From assembly GCF_003594915.1 (NCBI RefSeq), contig NZ_QZCS01000004.1:124001-188000 (forward strand): DNA of 64,000 bases. Direction: 5' to 3'. The DNA comes from Enterobacter chuandaensis (GTDB lineage Bacteria > Pseudomonadota > Gammaproteobacteria > Enterobacterales > Enterobacteriaceae). A program made the position numbers and the translations under genes. The notes under the pieces are model-generated. The model was not told where the DNA came from, did no database searches, and worked only from the letters and a program-made list of their open reading frames with translations. Of the stretch, positions 55,489 to 64,000 are shown in pieces (position 1 is the first letter of the stretch; the number at the start of each line of letters is the position of its first letter).

Positions 55489-56394
55489 TCAGCGCACGGC
55501 CTGGCATACTTCCAGCACTTTCTCCCTGAGCCACCGGTGGCCCGGGTCCCTTTCCATGCGCGGATGCCACATTTGTGACACTGTAATGCTTCTGGCCTTA
55601 AAGGGCAGTTCAAAAACATGCACGTGTTCAGACATCGGCTGATTGAGCAAATAGAGCGCCGGAACCAGCGCAATCAGATCGGACGTCAGCGCCACGGATA
55701 GCGCCGTTGGAAAACCGGGCACCACGCTGGCGATTTTGCGTTTCATCCCGCGCTCCGCCAGCGCGTCATCGACAAACCCGTGCAGGGATCCGTCTGGCGA
55801 GGCCACCACGTGTCCCCATGAAACATAATCGTCAAGACTAACTGACGACAGCAAGACCAGCGGATGGCCCTGCCGTACTGCGCCAACAAAGCGATCCTGA
55901 AAAAGTCTTTGCAGACGTATTTCAGGCCCCATATTGCTCTGCACGCCAATTTCCAGATCAACCAGTCCTTCGCGTAAATAGCGCGACGTTTTCTCAGGTT
56001 TCGGCGAGAAACGGATGCACACCCCGGGCGCCGCCTTCGCCACTGCGGCAATGAGCATGGGCCCAAACGCCACCACAAAACCGTCGTTGGCCCTGATGGT
56101 GAAGAGGCGCTCCATACGCTCAACATTCAGCGTTTCCGTGGAGGGCAGCAGGACCGCCCTCGCCTCATGCACAGCGCTTCTGGCGCGATCCCGGGTGGCT
56201 TCGGCCCAGGGGGTCAGGACCATATGCCGACCGGCCCTCACCAGAATAGGATCGCCGGTCACCTCCCGCAGCCTGTTCAGGGTGCGGCTCATGGCGGAGG
56301 TGCTCAGGTTTAAGCGTCGCGCCGCGCCCGCTACGCTGGCCTCAGCCAGCAGGACGTCGAGGGCAACAAGCAGATTAAAATCAGGATCCGACAC
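55489..56394 (-). CDS. LysR-family transcriptional regulator
   Basis: 301 residues; N-terminal winged helix (FNLLVALDVLLAEASVAGAA, LNLSTSAMSRTLNRLREVTG) and LysR effector domain. The opening MSDPDFNLLVALDVLL is typical of the NodD/LeuO-like subgroup. It is divergent from a DHA2 exporter 116 bp away. A palindrome CGTTG-TGTG-CAACG (56414-56427) lies close to its start, a plausible LysR site. Confidence 0.86.
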   Translation of the reverse strand: MSDPDFNLLVALDVLLAEASVAGAARRLNLSTSAMSRTLNRLREVTGDPILVRAGRHMVLTPWAEATRDRARSAVHEARAVLLPSTETLNVERMERLFTIRANDGFVVAFGPMLIAAVAKAAPGVCIRFSPKPEKTSRYLREGLVDLEIGVQSNMGPEIRLQRLFQDRFVGAVRQGHPLVLLSSVSLDDYVSWGHVVASPDGSLHGFVDDALAERGMKRKIASVVPGFPTALSVALTSDLIALVPALYLLNQPMSEHVHVFELPFKARSITVSQMWHPRMERDPGHRWLREKVLEVCQAVR

Positions 56395-56413
56395 GATGAC
56401 TCCTTATATAAGG

Positions 56414-56427
56414 CGTTGTGTGCAACG
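56414..56427. promoter_or_regulatory. Candidate LysR operator
   Basis: CGTTG-TGTG-CAACG inverted repeat in the LysR/DHA2 intergenic region. Confidence 0.4.
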
Positions 56428-56510
56428 ATTAAGTGCAAACGCTGCGTCTTCCGCCCTGTATATCCCATGATTATAGTTTCGTCATCACTATTCTTCTCTG
56501 GAGTCAAACG

Positions 56511-57908
56511 ATGACACTCTTCTCCAACCAACCCGGTGATGAAGGCTTGCCCGGCCATGAACGCGCGCGGGTAATGATCGCACTGATGACCACCACGCTG
56601 ATGGGCGTCTTTGACGGCACCATGATTAACGTTGCGCTGCCTTCGATGGCAAACGCAATGAAGGTTTCTGCGGATATCGCGGTATGGTTTGCCAACGGTT
56701 ACCTGCTGTCGGCGGCGATGACGCTGGCCATCTTCGCGGCGCTGGCGGCGCGCGTGGGCTATCGTTCGGTATTTCTCGCCGGGCTTGCCACCTTTACGAT
56801 CGCCTCGCTCGGCTGCGCGCTGGCAACAACGCCAGACGTGCTGATCGGAATGCGTATTTTGCAAGGCATAGGCGGCGCGGCCACGCTGAGTATCGCTCCG
56901 GGGATACTGCGCTCCGTTTTTCCCGGGCGACTGCTTGGCCGCGTTCTGGGGCTCCACGCCCTGCTGATTGCCGCCAGTACGGCCATAGCCCCCGTGCTCG
57001 GCGGTACGATCCTTGAGGCGCTGCGCTGGGAATGGCTGTTTGCCATTAACATTATTCCGGGAAGCGTTGCGCTGCTGCTGGCCTGGAAGGCATTACCGCG
57101 TGGATCCGCTTCTCAAAAAATGCCCTTTGACACGGCTGGCGCGGTGCTCTCGGCAATCCTGTTAGGTTCAACAATCGTGACCGCTAACCATTCCCGGCAC
57201 ATCAGTCAGGAGACCACTTGCTGGGCGATGCTTGCCATACTTAGCGCCATCGCCTTTATCTGGCATATTCGACGGACCCGAAGCCCTTTGCTGCCCCCCG
57301 TGATGTTCAGCAATGGCCGCTTCACGCTTGCCGCCCTGACCTCACTGGCCTCGTTTGTCAGCCAGGGCATTACGTTTGTCGCCCTGCCGTTCCTGTTTCA
57401 GAGTGTGTATGGCTATACCCCGCTCGAATCCGCGCTGCTTTTTACTCCGTGGCCGATTGGTATCGTGATCATCGCGCCACACGCGGGGCGCTGGGCGGAT
57501 ACGATTTCCGCGCCGCTGATTTCAACCATTGGGCTGATCGTTTTTGTCTGCGGCCTGATTCTGCTGGCGACGATGCCGGAAAACCCTTCGGCATGGAATA
57601 TCTGCCTGCGCAGCCTGGTGTGTGGGATAGGTTTTGGGTGCTTCCAGAGCCCCAATAACCGGGAGATGCTCGCTAACGTGGCGCGGGAATATGCCAGCTA
57701 TGCATCGGGCGTGTTGTCTATCGTCAGGACGTTCGGCCAGTGCCTTGGTACCGCCGCGGTGGGCGTGCTGCTTGCGACGACCGAATCAGACCATGACCGG
57801 GCCGTACATTTTGCGCTGTGGATAGCCGTCATCGCCTCGACGGGGGCGGTTTTGTTTAGCGTGAGCAGGCTGCGCCCGGCGGCGCTACGCTTGCACGGGC
57901 CTACGTAG
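56511..57908 (+). CDS. DHA2-family MFS multidrug exporter
   Basis: 465-residue, 14-helix major facilitator of the DHA2 (EmrB/QacA-like) group: motif D1/C regions LMGVFDGTMINVALPSMA and GRLLGRVLGLHALLIAASTAIAPVLGG. ATG at 56511 is preferred; it follows CTGGAG, whereas the longer form has a non-membrane tail. Divergent LysR regulator is the likely controller. Substrate is unknown. It ends in a REP element. Confidence 0.86.
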   Translation: MTLFSNQPGDEGLPGHERARVMIALMTTTLMGVFDGTMINVALPSMANAMKVSADIAVWFANGYLLSAAMTLAIFAALAARVGYRSVFLAGLATFTIASLGCALATTPDVLIGMRILQGIGGAATLSIAPGILRSVFPGRLLGRVLGLHALLIAASTAIAPVLGGTILEALRWEWLFAINIIPGSVALLLAWKALPRGSASQKMPFDTAGAVLSAILLGSTIVTANHSRHISQETTCWAMLAILSAIAFIWHIRRTRSPLLPPVMFSNGRFTLAALTSLASFVSQGITFVALPFLFQSVYGYTPLESALLFTPWPIGIVIIAPHAGRWADTISAPLISTIGLIVFVCGLILLATMPENPSAWNICLRSLVCGIGFGCFQSPNNREMLANVAREYASYASGVLSIVRTFGQCLGTAAVGVLLATTESDHDRAVHFALWIAVIASTGAVLFSVSRLRPAALRLHGPT

Positions 57909-57912
57909 TGCG

Positions 57913-57944
57913 GTAGGCCGGGTAAGGCAAAGCCGCCACCCGGC
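57913..57944. repeat. REP element
   Basis: GTAGGCCGGGTAAGGC followed by GCCGCCACCCGGC between the convergent ends of the DHA2 exporter and the DUF2891 gene. Confidence 0.8.
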
Positions 57945-57964
57945 AAAAAAGACGACTCGTTCGT

Positions 57965-58960
57965 TTATTCAAGAGCCAGCAGCGCAAAACTCGCCAGCCA
58001 GTGCCCGCCGCTGTAGTGGCTGCCCACCACATGCTCCACGCTTGCCGTCAGGTGTTTCGCCACGGCATCACTCAGCGCCTGCTGCGCCGGATGATGTGCG
58101 GGAAGCGCGCGGGCAATATGCTTCATACACCACGCGCGGCTGAGGTTTAACCCGTCCAGATGAGCAATTTTCGGGTCGGTTCGGTCGCTCACTTCCGCCG
58201 GGTTCATCAGCGCCGCAATGGAGCCAATATCCGGAAGAAACCCGTCGAACCAGGCCGGGAAATTCTCTGCGACCTTGCTCATCAGCAGCGCTTCCGTCAG
58301 CGCGCCGGAAATGTACTCATCGCCACCGGGTTCGTAATGGGCCGGATAGCGCGTATCCGCGAGGTAAAACCGCTCCGCCGCCGTCACAATCGCCTGCCCA
58401 AGCGCGCTATCTTCCACGGCTCGGGCGTAGTCCAGCCCCAGCGCGAGGGCAAACGCGGTGTTGTAGTGCGTCCCGACGCGGATCGGATAGGTAAGCTTGC
58501 TGAGGTAATCCACCAGCCGGTTGCGAATATCCTGGGTTAACGGCTCCAGCGTCTGGTACCAGCCTGCGGCCTGCGGCAGAGACGATTGTTTCAGCTCCTG
58601 GGCCAGCGCCAGCAGCCAGCCGTAGCCATAGGGGCGTTCGAACGAGGCGCGGAACGGCGCGGTGAAATAGGCCAGCTCCTTCGCCACGTTCTGCTCGGTC
58701 AGGTGCTCGTCGAAAAGCGCAACGATGTCATTCCGGCTCGGCAGTTCCGGGTAGAGGCGCACGCAGCGCAGCAGCAGCCAGTAGCCGTGCACCGCCGAAT
58801 GCCAGTCAAAACAGCCGTAGAAAATCGGGTGCAGCTCGCGAGGCGGCAGAACGTCACCATCATCATTCAGCAGATGCATGATGTGGTTCGGGTATTCCTG
58901 GCGCAAATAGGTTAAAGGCATGCGGGCAAACGCGTCAGCCTGATGTTGCGTCAATTCCAT
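57965..58960 (-). CDS. DUF2891 protein
   Basis: 331-residue soluble cytoplasmic protein of DUF2891. Regularly spaced aromatic and His motifs (FDWHSAVHGYW, RPYGYGWLLAL, VGTHYNTAFAL, HYEPGGDEYISG, SRAWCMKHIA, HYSGGHWLASFAL) suggest an alpha/alpha-barrel enzyme with a His/Trp-lined pocket (inference from pattern). No function is known to me. Last gene of a three-gene operon, 9 bp after the DUF979 gene. Confidence 0.82.
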   Translation of the reverse strand: MELTQHQADAFARMPLTYLRQEYPNHIMHLLNDDGDVLPPRELHPIFYGCFDWHSAVHGYWLLLRCVRLYPELPSRNDIVALFDEHLTEQNVAKELAYFTAPFRASFERPYGYGWLLALAQELKQSSLPQAAGWYQTLEPLTQDIRNRLVDYLSKLTYPIRVGTHYNTAFALALGLDYARAVEDSALGQAIVTAAERFYLADTRYPAHYEPGGDEYISGALTEALLMSKVAENFPAWFDGFLPDIGSIAALMNPAEVSDRTDPKIAHLDGLNLSRAWCMKHIARALPAHHPAQQALSDAVAKHLTASVEHVVGSHYSGGHWLASFALLALE

Positions 58961-58969
58961 AACAGCTCC

Positions 58970-59956
58970 TTAGCGAAACACGAGGAAATACATGAGGAAC
59001 ACGTTCACCACCAGCAGGGTTAACGCGGTCGGGATCTGGATTTTGATCACCTGATATTTGTCTTTCAGCTCCAGCAGCGCGGCGGGAACGATATTGAAGT
59101 TCGCGGCCATCGGCGTCATCAGCGTGCCGCAGTAGCCCGCGTACATGCCAATCGCCAGCAACGGTGCCGGATTACCGTGATGCACGTTGATCAGGAACGG
59201 CAAGGCGATCCCCGCGCTCAGCACCGGAAATGCCGCAAAGGCGTTACCCATGATCATGGTAAACAGCGCCATGCCCACGCAGTAAATCACCACCAGCATG
59301 AAGCGACTGTCCGGGTTCACGAACAGGCTCACCACCTTCTGCACCGAATCACCGGTATTGGCCGCCACGAACACGCCGCCGAGCATCGCCAGCATCTGCG
59401 GCAGGATCACCGCCCAGCCGATGGTATCGACAAGACGACGAGACTGACGAATGGCGTGCAGCGGCGTGCCTTTGGTCAGCCACCAGCCGGTAAGGATCGC
59501 CGCGACGCAGGCCACGCAAAGCGCCGCAAGAGTAAGCTGTTTCTGGTCGAGAAGATAAACGCCACCAATCGACACGCCCTTCAGGAACAGCGTCCCGATA
59601 ACCGTCACCACCGGGATCATCAGCGCGGGCAGGAACAGCCAGTTTTTGAGCCGGTTCGATGAGGCAACGCGTTCCTCGTCGGAGGCCATTTTATAATGCC
59701 CTTTCCCGACAAGCCCGAAACCCGCCAGCAGCGCGATAGCGATGACGCACCCGCCAACGATCCGGTACGCCAGCGATTTCCCCAGCTCCTGAACCATCAG
59801 GTCACCAAACAGGAAGATCCCGCCGAATAAGAACCAGAACAGCGCGGTGGTAAAACGCTTCGGATTAGCGCGGTCGCGCAGGGTCATCACAACCAGCAGC
59901 ATGACGACAAAGCCGATCAGATAGTACACGCGGTTAATGGTGATAAGCGTCATCAT
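58970..59956 (-). CDS. DUF979 membrane protein
   Basis: 328 residues, about nine hydrophobic helices, DUF979 family. Start at 59956 gives an ATGA overlap with the stop of the preceding gene; an internal ATG follows at once. Together with DUF969 it looks like the second half of a split permease. From memory, such pairs neighbour 5-oxoproline (pxp/pcp) genes in other bacteria, so a small organic acid or amino-acid-derived substrate is possible. Confidence 0.85.
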   Translation of the reverse strand: MMTLITINRVYYLIGFVVMLLVVMTLRDRANPKRFTTALFWFLFGGIFLFGDLMVQELGKSLAYRIVGGCVIAIALLAGFGLVGKGHYKMASDEERVASSNRLKNWLFLPALMIPVVTVIGTLFLKGVSIGGVYLLDQKQLTLAALCVACVAAILTGWWLTKGTPLHAIRQSRRLVDTIGWAVILPQMLAMLGGVFVAANTGDSVQKVVSLFVNPDSRFMLVVIYCVGMALFTMIMGNAFAAFPVLSAGIALPFLINVHHGNPAPLLAIGMYAGYCGTLMTPMAANFNIVPAALLELKDKYQVIKIQIPTALTLLVVNVFLMYFLVFR

Positions 59957-60675
59957 TGCGCGGCCTCCTGCGTACCCTGCTCTGCTCGCCAGGCCATGAC
60001 GTCGCGACGGATGCTGGCATCCAGGCGCAGCAGGCGCGTCATATGAATAATCAATGCAGCAATGGCAGTTGGAATGGCCCACAGGCCGATGTGCAACGGC
60101 TCGATCCCTTCAATTCCGTTTTCCTTCAGGAAGGCGTCAATCAGCAGCACCGCACCAAAGGCGATAAAGATATCTTCCCCAAAGAAGACCGCGATGTTGT
60201 CGCACGCGGCGGCATGGGCTTTGATTTTGTCGCGGATGTGCTGCGGCAGCTCGCCATATTCGTTCAGCGCGGCCCCTTCGGCCATCGGCGCCAGCAGCGG
60301 GCGCACCGTCTGGGCATGACCGCCAAGGGACATCAATCCCAGCGCCGCCGTACCTTCACGCGCCACAAAGTAGAGCATCAGAATACGCGCCGAGGTGGCG
60401 CTGGCGATCTTCGCCACCCAGGCCTGGGCGCGCTCTTTAAGCCCGTAATACTCCAGCAGACCGATCACCGGCAGGATCAGGATGAAGGTCGCCAGCGATC
60501 GGCTATTCACAAACTTCTCGCCGAAGGTCTCCAGCAGCATCCCGAAATCCATGCCGACCAGCAGTCCCGTCGCCAGCCCCGCCACTACGACCACCAGCAG
60601 CGGGTTGAAGCGCAGTGCAAAACCAATAACCACGATCGGTATCCCGATCAGCGGCAGCAGCGTAGTACCGTCCAT
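59953..60675 (-). CDS. DUF969 membrane protein
   Basis: 240 residues with about six hydrophobic helices, DUF969 family (PLIGIPIVVIGFALRFNPLL; SLGGHAQTVRPLLAPMAEGA; CDNIAVFFGEDIFIAFGAVL). First gene of the operon. Likely forms an integral-membrane complex with the DUF979 protein. Translation is coupled through overlapping stop and start. Confidence 0.86.
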   Translation of the reverse strand: MDGTTLLPLIGIPIVVIGFALRFNPLLVVVVAGLATGLLVGMDFGMLLETFGEKFVNSRSLATFILILPVIGLLEYYGLKERAQAWVAKIASATSARILMLYFVAREGTAALGLMSLGGHAQTVRPLLAPMAEGAALNEYGELPQHIRDKIKAHAAACDNIAVFFGEDIFIAFGAVLLIDAFLKENGIEGIEPLHIGLWAIPTAIAALIIHMTRLLRLDASIRRDVMAWRAEQGTQEAAQ

Positions 60676-60807
60676 AAACGTTTACCCTATCGAAAGTGAG
60701 CGTCGCGCGCCGACGGCTATTTTTTTAATTTGCGGCGAGCGATGTTGTGTTTTTTCGTCAGGCTTCGAAAAACCTGCGCTAAAAAGCTATATCTGAACCT
60801 CAAAAAC

Positions 60808-60858
60808 ATGTAAACAATTTATCAATAAAATGTTCTTATTTTATCGACGAGTTTACAT
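60808..60858. promoter_or_regulatory. Nested inverted repeats upstream of the winged-helix regulator
   Basis: Outer arms ATGTAAAC (60808-60815) and GTTTACAT (60851-60858); inner arms ATAAAAT (60825-60831) and ATTTTAT (60838-60844), nearly concentric. The region is very AT-rich and lies between the DUF969 gene and the regulator. Likely operator for that regulator (inference). Confidence 0.5.
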
Positions 60859-60876
60859 TTCTGGCTAAGGAACGTT

Positions 60877-61422
60877 ATGACCGCAAAAAAGAGTGCCTTA
60901 CCCCATCACGACGATATCAACGATGGCCGGATCGTCTCTTCCCGCCATCTGGTGTCCGAGCGCTGCGCGGAACTGTCAGAGCTGGAGTACGCGCTGATCA
61001 TGACCAGCAACGCGTTTAACAAATGGATGGTGCGCTGCATGACCGCAGCCGGAGAGCCGGATATGGGCGCTTTTGACGTTTCGCTTCTCCACCACGTAAA
61101 CCACCGCGACCGCAAGAAAAAGCTGGCCGATATCTGCTTTGTTCTCAACGTGGAAGACACCCATGTGGTGACCTATGCCCTGAAAAAGCTGGTCAAAGCG
61201 GGCTACGTGACGAGCGAGAAGGCGGGGAAAGAGCTCTTTTTCTCCACCACGGACGAAGGGAAAGCGCTGTGCATGAAATACCGGGACGTGCGGGAAGCGT
61301 GTCTGATCGCGATCCACGCGGAGAGCGGCATTTCCGGGAAATCGATCGGCGAAACCGCGCAGCTGTTACGCGCGATCTCCTCCCTGTATGACACCGCCGC
61401 CCGGGCGGCGGCATCACTCTGA
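60877..61422 (+). CDS. MarR-like winged-helix regulator
   Basis: 181-residue winged-helix DNA-binding protein (YHCW/DUF-type MarR relative): VLNVEDTHVVTYALKKLVKAGYVTS is the recognition-helix region. It is divergent from the DUF969-DUF979-DUF2891 operon and probably regulates it and itself through the nested inverted repeats. Its 3' end lies 1 bp from the convergent glgX-type gene. Confidence 0.8.
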   Translation: MTAKKSALPHHDDINDGRIVSSRHLVSERCAELSELEYALIMTSNAFNKWMVRCMTAAGEPDMGAFDVSLLHHVNHRDRKKKLADICFVLNVEDTHVVTYALKKLVKAGYVTSEKAGKELFFSTTDEGKALCMKYRDVREACLIAIHAESGISGKSIGETAQLLRAISSLYDTAARAAASL

Positions 61423-61423
61423 A

Positions 61424-63499
61424 TCACGGACGTCTGAACAGGGTAATACTGCGTCCGGCCAGGTCGTACTCTACGGTTTCGGTGATCGCTGTCCCGGCGG
61501 CAGCGTCATCCGCCGTAGACAGCTCCAGCACCCATCCTCCTTCACCAAACTGCGGGATCTGGAACGGAACCGTCCCTTCGAACGGATTGAACAGCATCAG
61601 CACGTCGTGCCAGATGCCTTCCTCCTGAGCAAGGTCGGGCCTGCTGATGGAAACCCCGAGCGTCGAGCCTTCATCCCACTGCTCCGCCTGCTGCGGCCCC
61701 CCTCCGGCATTGAACCAGCGGATCTCCAGCCCGTCGCGCCAGCTTTCACGACGCAACAGCGGCTGCGATGCGCGAAGCGCAATGAGATGGCGGGTAAAGT
61801 CGCGCAGCGCCGCGTCGTATTCGGACAGCCCGTTCCAGTCGATCCATGAGATCTCGCTGTCCTGACAGTAGCCGTTGTTGTTGCCCTTCTGCGTGCGGCC
61901 AAACTCATCCCCCGCCAGCAGCATCGGCGTGCCGTGGGAAAACAGCAGCGTAGTCAGGAAATTACGCTTCTGCCGTTCGCGGGTGGCAATAATATCCGGG
62001 TTCTCCGTCGGCCCTTCTTCACCATAGTTGTACGAGCGATTATCGTTATGCCCGTCGTTATTGTCCTCGCCGTTATCGGCGTTATGCTTCTCGTTGTACG
62101 AGACCAGGTCATTCAGCGTAAAGCCGTCGTGAGCGGTGATAAAGTTGACGCTGGCCCACGGGCGACGACCGCGCAGATCGTACAGATCACCGGAGCCCAG
62201 CAGGCGCGCGGCAAAGTCCGTCGAGACGTTGTCCCCCTTCCAGTACTCACGAACGGTATCGCGGTATTTATCGTTCCACTCGCCCCAGCCCGGCGGGAAG
62301 CCACCGACCTGATAGCCGCCGGGGCCGATATCCCACGGTTCGCCGATCAGCTTGAGTTTTGATAGCACCGGATCCTGGGTGACGGCATCAAAGAAACCGC
62401 CGCGTGGGTCAAACCCTTCGGGCTCGCGGCCCAGTATCGTCCCCAGGTCGAAACGAAAGCCGTCAATGTGCATGGATTCGGCCCAGTAGCGCAGGGAATC
62501 CATCACCATCTGCAGCACGCGCGGGTGCGAGGTATTCACCGTGTTCCCCGTCCCGGTGTCGTTAATGTAATACCGGTGCTGGTCCGGCAGCGTGCGGTAG
62601 TAGCTGTAGTTATCAATGCCCTTGAACGAGAGCGTTGGCCCCAGCTCGTTACCTTCCGCCGTGTGGTTGTAAACTACGTCCAGAATCACCTCGATGCCCG
62701 CGTCATGATACGCGCGCACCATATCGCGAAAGCCCTGGATCCCTGCCGGGCCGTAGTAGCGCGACGCCGGGGCAAAAAAGCCGAGCGTGTTATAGCCCCA
62801 GAAGTTTTTCAGGCCGCGGTCGAGCAGATGCTGATCGTCCGGGAACCAGTGAACCGGCAGCAGCTCTACCGAGGTAATGCCGAGGCTTTTGATGTAGTCG
62901 ACCGAGGCTTTGTGCCCCATGCCCTCAAACGTGCCGCGCAGTTCGGGCGGAATGGCCGGGTTCATCTGGGTAAAACCCTTCACGTGGCTCTCATAGACGA
63001 CGGTATGCGGCCAGGGCACGTTTGGCCGGTTGTTGTCCTGCCAGTCGAAAGCGTTCGGGTCGATAACCCTGCATTTTGGCGTGAACGGCGCGCAGTCCCG
63101 CGTATCGAAGCTAAGATCCAGCTCCTCATGTCCCAGCTCATAGCCGAAATGGGCGTCGTTCCAGTCGATATCACCCACCAGTTCTCGGGCATACGGGTCG
63201 ATAAGCAGCTTATGCGGGTTGAAGCGGTGGCCGTTTTCCGGATCGTAGGGGCCGTAGACGCGATAGCCATAAAGCGCACCGGGTTTCAGATCGGGCACAT
63301 AGCCGTGCCAGACCTCATGGGTATACTCCGGCAGCTCCAGCCGGGCGATTTCGGTTTTCCCGGACGGGTCAAACAGACAGAGCTCCACCCGCTCAGCGTG
63401 CGCGGAGAACAGCGCGAAGTTGACCCCTTTCCCGTCATAATTAGCACCCAACTGCTGGCCATGACCGGCCCGAATTTCAAACGTAGTATCCTTTGCCAT
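61424..63499 (-). CDS. glgX: Glycogen/malto-oligosaccharide debranching enzyme (GlgX/TreX)
   Basis: 691-residue GH13 enzyme: N-terminal CBM48 domain (about 10-110), catalytic barrel with nucleophile Asp351 (DGFRFDLGT), acid Glu387 (LIGEPWD) and third Asp458 (TAHDGF), then a beta-sandwich. It removes alpha-1,6 branches. Being 15 bp downstream of treY, it is the TreX of a trehalose-from-glycogen (TreX-TreY-TreZ) operon rather than the glg-cluster copy; treZ is not in view. Confidence 0.88.
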   Translation of the reverse strand: MAKDTTFEIRAGHGQQLGANYDGKGVNFALFSAHAERVELCLFDPSGKTEIARLELPEYTHEVWHGYVPDLKPGALYGYRVYGPYDPENGHRFNPHKLLIDPYARELVGDIDWNDAHFGYELGHEELDLSFDTRDCAPFTPKCRVIDPNAFDWQDNNRPNVPWPHTVVYESHVKGFTQMNPAIPPELRGTFEGMGHKASVDYIKSLGITSVELLPVHWFPDDQHLLDRGLKNFWGYNTLGFFAPASRYYGPAGIQGFRDMVRAYHDAGIEVILDVVYNHTAEGNELGPTLSFKGIDNYSYYRTLPDQHRYYINDTGTGNTVNTSHPRVLQMVMDSLRYWAESMHIDGFRFDLGTILGREPEGFDPRGGFFDAVTQDPVLSKLKLIGEPWDIGPGGYQVGGFPPGWGEWNDKYRDTVREYWKGDNVSTDFAARLLGSGDLYDLRGRRPWASVNFITAHDGFTLNDLVSYNEKHNADNGEDNNDGHNDNRSYNYGEEGPTENPDIIATRERQKRNFLTTLLFSHGTPMLLAGDEFGRTQKGNNNGYCQDSEISWIDWNGLSEYDAALRDFTRHLIALRASQPLLRRESWRDGLEIRWFNAGGGPQQAEQWDEGSTLGVSISRPDLAQEEGIWHDVLMLFNPFEGTVPFQIPQFGEGGWVLELSTADDAAAGTAITETVEYDLAGRSITLFRRP

Positions 63500-63514
63500 T
63501 TTCGTTCTCCACGA

Positions 63515-64000
63515 TTATTCGCAGGTAAGCAGAACTAATAAACATCCCGTTTCAGACGTTAAATCCAGCGTCTCTTGCAGAATGCGGCTTTCACCGCTGA
63601 ACAGATCCCGATAGCGTTTCCCCGCCAGCTCCTCGGGTATCGCTACCCTGGTATTGACCCATAGTTTTGCGTTGTCGGTGACGCCAAAGACCAGCCGCGG
63701 CACGGCAACAATCAGCGCCTCCTCGTCCTTAACCCGCGCATAGACAATCAGGTTCTCCTCGCGCTCGCCGGAAACCTTGAGCGGCAGCCAGTCGCCGTAG
63801 CGGAAAAGCGCGTCGTAATGCGGCCGCAGCCGCAGCAGCGTGGCGGTGACAAATTGCTTAACCCTGCCGTCCCGCCAGCACGCCGGGTTGTCGAACACCG
63901 TGGCATCCGCCGCGCTGAGGTTGTGCACCAGCGCGTTGAAGTCCGGCTCACGTCGGTTATCCGGGTCGACGAGGCTAAAGTTAAGCGCTTCACTGCCCTG
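63515..64000 (-). CDS. treY: Malto-oligosyltrehalose synthase TreY, 3' part
   Basis: C-terminal 161 residues of a GH13 trehalose synthase, cut off by the window edge. The opening QGSEALNFSLVDPDNRREPD is the conserved TreY segment close to the C-terminal domain. TreY converts the reducing end of maltodextrins to a trehalose linkage. The gene precedes glgX/treX by 15 bp in one operon. Confidence 0.88.
   Translation of the reverse strand, partial: QGSEALNFSLVDPDNRREPDFNALVHNLSAADATVFDNPACWRDGRVKQFVTATLLRLRPHYDALFRYGDWLPLKVSGEREENLIVYARVKDEEALIVAVPRLVFGVTDNAKLWVNTRVAIPEELAGKRYRDLFSGESRILQETLDLTSETGCLLVLLTCE

Noticed and set aside
62468..63538. 356-codon open frame on the plus strand opposite glgX
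   Set aside because: Antisense to catalytic residues of a certain GH13 enzyme; no recognisable domain.
1..64000. CRISPR arrays, tRNA or rRNA genes, insertion sequences, prophage genes
   Set aside because: No regularly spaced repeats, transposase or integrase motifs, cloverleaf sequences or rRNA segments were recognised anywhere in the window.

Overview
The window is chromosomal DNA of an Enterobacteriaceae species, most likely Enterobacter or a close relative. Gene content and order are partly E. coli-like: ydcO-sutR-rlhA-yncJ, ydeE-eamA-marBAR-marC-sotB, ptrR-sad-glsB-yneG-dgcF, uxaB-yneE and tam are all recognisable. Between these blocks sit genes E. coli lacks, including a complete urtABCDE urea transporter, ftrA, two PhzF paralogues, a DipZ-type redox protein with its own two-component system, and a glgX/treX-treY pair. 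Coding density is high. There is no tRNA, rRNA, prophage, insertion sequence or CRISPR array that I can see, and no gene-free stretch exceeds about 300 bases.

Layout. 1-8.5 kb: a DUF3313 lipoprotein, a DMT exporter with a divergent AraC regulator, ydcO/sutR, the rRNA hydroxylase rlhA, yncJ, a small exported protein, and ftrA. 8.6-16.6 kb: a rhodanese, a MetE-like methyltransferase behind MetJ-type boxes, urtABCDE behind a sigma-54 promoter and an NtrC-like site, and zinT behind a Zur box. 16.7-22.3 kb: ydeE, eamA, the mar locus and a sotB gene broken by one amber codon. 22.4-33.3 kb: tandem PhzF genes, ptrR/sad, a chemoreceptor broken by one opal codon, glutaminase, yneG, two diguanylate cyclases and acetyltransferases. 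33.3-42.9 kb: uxaB, yneE, a GNAT cluster, an exported alpha/beta hydrolase, a two-component system, a DipZ protein and tam. 42.9-47 kb: a Nudix hydrolase, a DeoR-type regulator, a DUF4406 protein, a PACE efflux pump and a HipA-like YjjJ protein. 47-55.5 kb: the cusCFBA copper/silver efflux operon with divergent cusRS. 55.5-61.4 kb: LysR plus a DHA2 exporter, then a DUF969-DUF979-DUF2891 operon with a winged-helix regulator. 61.4-64 kb: glgX/treX and the 3' end of treY.

Most informative signals. Intergenic DNA suggests the regulation of several loci: Ntr control of urea uptake, MetJ control of the MetE-like enzyme, Zur control of zinT, paired operators at sutR/ydcO, MarR/MarA sites at mar and a CusR box at cus. 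Best candidate for an undescribed system: a near-identical 25-bp promoter/operator block lies in front of both the Nudix gene and the DUF4406 gene, on either side of the DeoR-family regulator. This suggests a small nucleotide or nucleoside regulon. The DUF969/DUF979/DUF2891 operon is a second candidate. All assignments come from reading the sequence and from memory of protein families; no database search was run.
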